Shown in pieces: positions 16,800 through 20,196 of a stretch of DNA of 20,196 nucleotides (position 1 is its first letter; every line of letters begins with the position of its first letter). The position numbers and the translations under genes are program-made. The notes beneath the pieces were generated by a model, which saw nothing but the letters and a program-made list of their open reading frames with translations, searched no databases and was not told the DNA's origin. The DNA is taken from contig JAPUIL010000110.1 in the NCBI GenBank assembly GCA_027297085.1, positions 1-20,196 on the forward strand, given 5' to 3'. The stretch is from Verrucomicrobiota bacterium (GTDB lineage Bacteria > Verrucomicrobiota > Verrucomicrobiia > Opitutales > UBA2995).

Positions 16800-16817
16800 G
16801 AAACCTCCTGCGGTTTC
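16800..16817 (+). other. Small hairpin between alr and the DUF1800 gene
   Basis: GAAACC-TCCTGC-GGTTTC is a perfect 6-bp stem with a 6-base loop, 19 bases after the alr stop and 28 bases before the next ATG. No T-run follows, so it is at best a weak terminator or an mRNA-processing or attenuation hairpin. Confidence 0.3.
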
Positions 16818-16845
16818 TCAGCGTTATATCTCATCCAGTATTGTT

Positions 16846-18336
16846 ATGAATACCTTAAAGATTAAGCAGCTAAGCCCTAAAGAAGCCTGGAAACGTTTAC
16901 CTTCGTCCGCCTGGAACAAAGAAACTGCCAAGCATCTACTCATGCGGATAGGTTTTTCTGCCTTACCGGAAGCGATTCAGAAAAGTCTGAATGCCGGTAT
17001 GGGCACTACTATCCGGAATTCATTCGCCGACGCATCGGTCATGGAGCCGCCGGAACAGCTTAAAGAAATTGTCGAAGGATACCGAACCCAGCGTCAACGC
17101 CAACAAGGACTGGGTGAGGAAGAACGCCGTGCCATTCGCCAGGCGCTACAGAAAAAAAGTCGGGAGACGATTGTTCAGCTAAACATTAATTGGCTCCAAC
17201 ACGCAGCGGATCCGAAAAACTCGTCCTTCGAAAAGTGGGGATTGTTCTGGGAAAACGTTTTTGTGGTAACCGCCCAAAAGGTAAAAAATCCGGCCATGCT
17301 CTATCAGTATCAGCTGGCAATTAGGAGTAATTCGTTCAAGACGTTCGGGCAGCTGGCCAAAGTAATATCGAAAAGTCCGGCCATGGTCAATTTCCTCGAC
17401 CTACAGCAGAATAAAAAAGGGAAACCCAACGAAAATTTTGCCCGTGAGTTATTCGAACTTTTCCTGCTCGGAGAAGGCAATTATACCGAAGAAGATATCA
17501 AGGAAGCGGCTCGGGCATTTACAGGCTACCGTCAGGTAAACGGCCAGTTTCGCTTTGTACAGAATCAGCATGATACCGGAAAAAAGACGGTGTTTGGAGA
17601 AACGGGAAACTGGAAAGGCGATGACATCATAGACTTGGCTCTTAAACAACCGGCAGCCAGGACATTTATTCCAAGAGAACTCTGTAAGCACTACTTGAGC
17701 GATGAAATAATACCAGACAAGTATCTGATCCCACTGGGAGAAGACTGGGCAGACAACAATTTTAACCTTAGTTGGTTAGCATCGACTTTCTTTTCCTCCC
17801 AATTATTTTACAGCTCACAATTCCGTGGAAATAAGATAAAAAGCCCTTTCGAATTCTTACTGGGCTTGTTACAAGATCTTGAGCTCGACCTGCCACCACT
17901 CCCCCGCTCAGTCGTTCCCGCATTGCGGAGTATGGGACAAAGTTACCTGAACCCTCCCAATGTTCGAGGATGGGCGGGCGGCCAACACTGGATAAACAGC
18001 GCCACTCTTATTCAGAGGCGGCAAATCGTGGAAAGCTTCTTTAATCCACCTAATGTCCGGCGCATGAATGCAAATGAAGTTCGTGCTATGGATGAGGCCA
18101 AGGAAATGGGGAAAGGTCGTTTCTTCGTCACCAAAGAGCAGGGCGAAGAATGGATAAAACTACCTCCACAAAAGCGGCTCAATAACCTGGTCGACGCCTG
18201 GTTATGCAATCCTCTGGATCCAAAAATAGAAAATTCTTTGCTCAAATTTCTGGAGCAAAAGAAAAGCAACCCGCTTTCGGCAACCCGAGCGGTAGCGATC
18301 ACCCTTCTCCAATCACCCGAATATCAGCTCGCCTGA
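16846..18336 (+). CDS. DUF1800 family protein
   Basis: A 496-residue protein of the DUF1800 family, of unknown biochemical function. Seen: an N-terminal helical segment (ETAKHLLMRIGFSAL; compare the hallmark HLLxRxGFG); KPNENFARELFELFLLGEGN (from residue 193); DIKEAARAFTGY; HDTGKKTVFGETG; and the C-terminal NPPNVRGWAGGQHWIN (from 369), all typical of the family. The frame is open further upstream to an ATG at 16699, but that start would overlap alr by 82 bases; 16846 places the start just before the first family-like region. No clear ribosome-binding site and no obvious signal peptide, unlike its Tat-exported partner. The DUF1501 gene follows after 11 bases, the standard arrangement of this pair in Verrucomicrobiota, Planctomycetota and others. 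Confidence 0.88.
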   Translation: MNTLKIKQLSPKEAWKRLPSSAWNKETAKHLLMRIGFSALPEAIQKSLNAGMGTTIRNSFADASVMEPPEQLKEIVEGYRTQRQRQQGLGEEERRAIRQALQKKSRETIVQLNINWLQHAADPKNSSFEKWGLFWENVFVVTAQKVKNPAMLYQYQLAIRSNSFKTFGQLAKVISKSPAMVNFLDLQQNKKGKPNENFARELFELFLLGEGNYTEEDIKEAARAFTGYRQVNGQFRFVQNQHDTGKKTVFGETGNWKGDDIIDLALKQPAARTFIPRELCKHYLSDEIIPDKYLIPLGEDWADNNFNLSWLASTFFSSQLFYSSQFRGNKIKSPFEFLLGLLQDLELDLPPLPRSVVPALRSMGQSYLNPPNVRGWAGGQHWINSATLIQRRQIVESFFNPPNVRRMNANEVRAMDEAKEMGKGRFFVTKEQGEEWIKLPPQKRLNNLVDAWLCNPLDPKIENSLLKFLEQKKSNPLSATRAVAITLLQSPEYQLA

Positions 18337-18347
18337 TTTTAGAACCG

Positions 18348-19583
18348 ATGAAAAACATCACACTCAATTTTCCCGCCACTCGTAGAGAGTTTCTCAGCAC
18401 GTCCGCAAAAGGAGCGGGTTTGCTGGCATTCAGCCAATTTGTTCCCGGTTTCCTCAGCGACTCCATAGCAGCTGACGCACCACGACCAGAAACGGACCGC
18501 CGTATATTGGTGCTCGTGCAACTCGCCGGTGGCAACGACGGACTCAATACGCTCATTCCGTATGAGGACTCAGATTACTACCGACTGCGCCCTACCCTCG
18601 GAATCAAAAAATCCGAGGCCCTGAAATTAACAGACGAACTTGGATTCCACTCCAGCTGCCTGCAAATGAGTGAGCTATTTAAGGAAGGCAAGTTGTCTAT
18701 CGTGCAAAACGTCGGTTATCCGAATCCAAACCGCAGCCACTTCAGGTCTACGGAAATCTGGGAAGGCGCCACCGATTCAAATGAGTTTGGAGATTCAGGT
18801 TGGATAGGTCGTTACCTGGACAACAACTGTAGCGGCACTCCTTCACTCGGAGACCCCGAAGCAATCACCTTTGGAAGTGAATTGCCGCTCACCGTACAGG
18901 GAGAATCCACACATAATCTGTTCAGTATCAACAATCGTCCCGGCCGCGTCCAAAGAGCCGATTACGGTCTCCTGGACTACATGGTAGGAACATCCGACAC
19001 CAAGGATAATAAAGGTTTCCTGAAACAAACCATGATGGATACGCTTATTACGGAGGAACGTATCCAAAAACTGTTTACACAGTTTTCCTCCACCGTAATG
19101 TATCCCAGCAACCGGTTGGGTGCTTCTCTTAAAAATATTGCCTCACTCATAAGCGCCGGACTACCCACTCGAGTGTATTACGCGACACTCGGAGGATTCG
19201 ACACCCACCAAGGCCAGGCAGCGACACACCAAAGGCTGCTGAGGGATCTCTCTACCAGCCTGTCTGCTTTCCAGAAGGACCTGGAGAATAAAGGTCTGGA
19301 GGACCAGGTATTGACTATGACGTTTTCAGAATTCGGAAGGAGACCCAGCGAAAACGAAAGCGGAGGCACCGATCACGGAACTGCGGCACCGTTGTTTGTT
19401 TTGGGAAGTCAAATTAAAGACACCCTGGTTGGTAAGGCGCCGAACCTGAAACTTGAAAACAATAAAGACCTGACTTTTTCTACCGACTTCAGATCAATCT
19501 ACGCCACGGTGTTAGACAAGTGGTTGGAATGCGACAGTGAGGCGGTGCTCGGTCGTAAGTTCAACCAGCTCTCTTTCATTTAG
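18348..19583 (+). CDS. DUF1501 family protein, Tat-exported
   Basis: A 411-residue protein with a twin-arginine signal: TRREFLSTSAKGAG (R12, R13), a hydrophobic stretch, and probable cleavage near SIAAD, so it is exported folded. It carries the DUF1501 hallmarks LVQLAGGNDGLNTLIP (54-69), an HFRSTEIWEGA segment, YATLGGFDTHQGQ and TFSEFGRRPSENESGGTDHG (325-344). DUF1501 is related to the alkaline-phosphatase/sulfatase superfamily, and the Asp, His and Glu in these motifs probably bind metal; substrates are not established. The frame extends upstream to 18204, but ATG 18348 gives a proper Tat signal and avoids overlap with DUF1800. It is 11 bases downstream of that gene and presumably acts with it. 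Confidence 0.9.
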   Translation: MKNITLNFPATRREFLSTSAKGAGLLAFSQFVPGFLSDSIAADAPRPETDRRILVLVQLAGGNDGLNTLIPYEDSDYYRLRPTLGIKKSEALKLTDELGFHSSCLQMSELFKEGKLSIVQNVGYPNPNRSHFRSTEIWEGATDSNEFGDSGWIGRYLDNNCSGTPSLGDPEAITFGSELPLTVQGESTHNLFSINNRPGRVQRADYGLLDYMVGTSDTKDNKGFLKQTMMDTLITEERIQKLFTQFSSTVMYPSNRLGASLKNIASLISAGLPTRVYYATLGGFDTHQGQAATHQRLLRDLSTSLSAFQKDLENKGLEDQVLTMTFSEFGRRPSENESGGTDHGTAAPLFVLGSQIKDTLVGKAPNLKLENNKDLTFSTDFRSIYATVLDKWLECDSEAVLGRKFNQLSFI

Positions 19584-19592
19584 GCTTTCTCC

Positions 19593-19685
19593 CTAAAACA
19601 GCAGCACTCCAATCAGGCAAACCAGCAACACCAGTGCCATCACTGACAAGGCGCGCTTTTCCTGTTTTGTTAGTCTAAGAGGCAC
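19593..19685 (-). CDS. Possible 30-residue single-span membrane peptide
   Basis: On the minus strand a GTG (19685) right after an in-frame TGA opens 30 codons ending in TAG 19593. The peptide has a basic N-terminus (PLRLTKQEKRALS) and then an uninterrupted run of about 15 hydrophobic residues (MALVLLVCLIGVLLF), a believable inner-membrane helix with inside-positive charge. It lies 71 bases downstream of the DNA glycosylase gene on the same strand and fills most of the gap to DUF1501. There is no Shine-Dalgarno site, but few genes here have one. ATG at 19640 is an alternative start that would leave only the helix. No family recognised. Confidence 0.3.
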   Translation of the reverse strand: MPLRLTKQEKRALSVMALVLLVCLIGVLLF

Positions 19686-19756
19686 TCAAAAGAATTGGGA
19701 TAAGGTCTTCCGGGAATCAAGGTAATTACTCGTGCACGGATAGTAAAAAATGCGGG

Positions 19757-20196
19757 CTATTTCTGTTTCAGAAATCGATAGGGTTTCTGTGCCCACTTTC
19801 CGGCGTACTTCACTCCGATACGAGCCGTAGTTTCCCAATTCAATGCTGCTGGGCGATTCGGATTAAATTCGAACCATAGACCAGTCAATTTTGAGACAGG
19901 TTGAGTATTGAAACGCTTGTCTATTAGAAGTTCACGGGTCAAGATCCCAGGCCCTGTGTGGGCTCCCACTCCACGAATCAAAATCGCAGCCGGGTAGTCA
20001 ATCGGTCCAGTCACAACATTCAGAAGCCAGTGAACGCCGTAACAGAGATACACATACCAATGTCCTGCAGGACCAAACAACACTTCGGTTCTTGGCGTTC
20101 TCCCTTTTGAGGCATGGCAGGCACGGTCTTCGGGTCCGTCGTAGGCTTCGATTTCCAGAACTTCCAACATCACAACCCTCCTACCCACATTGGCCA
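19757..20196 (-). CDS. 3-methyladenine DNA glycosylase, AAG/MPG type (start outside window)
   Basis: The frame runs past the right edge of the window, so the first 40 or so residues are missing; a GTG at 20188 is internal. The family (Pur_DNA_glyco) excises alkylated purines such as 3-methyladenine and hypoxanthine from DNA. Seen: VLEIEAYDGPEDRACHASKGRTPR, given here as motif, with the catalytic Glu of EAYDG encoded at 20147-20149; the next conserved segment has VLFGPAGHWYVYLCYG and LLNVVTG; then AILIRGVG and the closing TGPGILTREL. These match the core of human AAG (catalytic E125, YVYxxYG). The C-terminus is normal in length. Cytoplasmic base-excision repair; no repair neighbours are visible. 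The call is firm despite truncation. Confidence 0.92.
   Translation of the reverse strand, partial: ANVGRRVVMLEVLEIEAYDGPEDRACHASKGRTPRTEVLFGPAGHWYVYLCYGVHWLLNVVTGPIDYPAAILIRGVGAHTGPGILTRELLIDKRFNTQPVSKLTGLWFEFNPNRPAALNWETTARIGVKYAGKWAQKPYRFLKQK

Noticed and set aside
16699..16845. The upstream ATG 16699 as the start of the DUF1800 gene.
   Set aside because: It would overlap alr by 82 bases and add about 49 residues without family resemblance.

Overview
The window looks like chromosomal DNA of a Gram-negative, probably aquatic bacterium, most likely from the Verrucomicrobiota (Opitutia-like). This placement is inference. It rests on the DUF1800/DUF1501 gene pair, a periplasmic zinc-metalloprotease of the DUF4953/DUF5117 type beside secreted amidohydrolases, a divergent TsaB, frequent GTG starts with few Shine-Dalgarno sites, and small REP-like hairpins with a GTAGGA head. 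No rRNA, tRNA, CRISPR array, prophage or insertion sequence was seen.

Layout. Positions 1-7151 (+ strand) hold the C-terminal part of a zinc metalloprotease, a 1060-residue secreted protein with two amidohydrolase-like halves, a second secreted amidohydrolase-like protein whose GTG start overlaps the previous stop, and a dihydrolipoamide-dehydrogenase-type flavoprotein. On the minus strand, 7312-8928 is an oligopeptide-binding (OppA-type) lipoprotein gene interrupted by one in-frame TAA, with the same frame intact on both sides. After a 390-base non-coding stretch comes a lone hisA (minus), divergent from an M42 aminopeptidase (plus); a perfect 15-bp inverted repeat lies between them. Positions 11260-11513 carry a cluster of REP-like hairpins.

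Positions 14792-11514 (minus) form the classic tig-clpP-clpX proteostasis operon, tightly packed, with tig stop and clpP start abutting. Divergent from it are tsaB and alr (plus, 4 bases apart), followed by the DUF1800-DUF1501 pair, whose second member has a Tat signal. The window ends with an AAG-type 3-methyladenine DNA glycosylase (minus, start outside the window) and a possible 30-codon membrane peptide downstream of it.

Most genes are housekeeping or common periplasmic degradation genes. Less ordinary are: the REP-like family, whose stems change sequence but keep pairing around a constant TT loop; two 24-base inverted copies flanking hisA and the peptidase; an amidohydrolase pair in which two of three domains have lost the metal-binding HxH; and the clean nonsense codon in the transporter binding protein.
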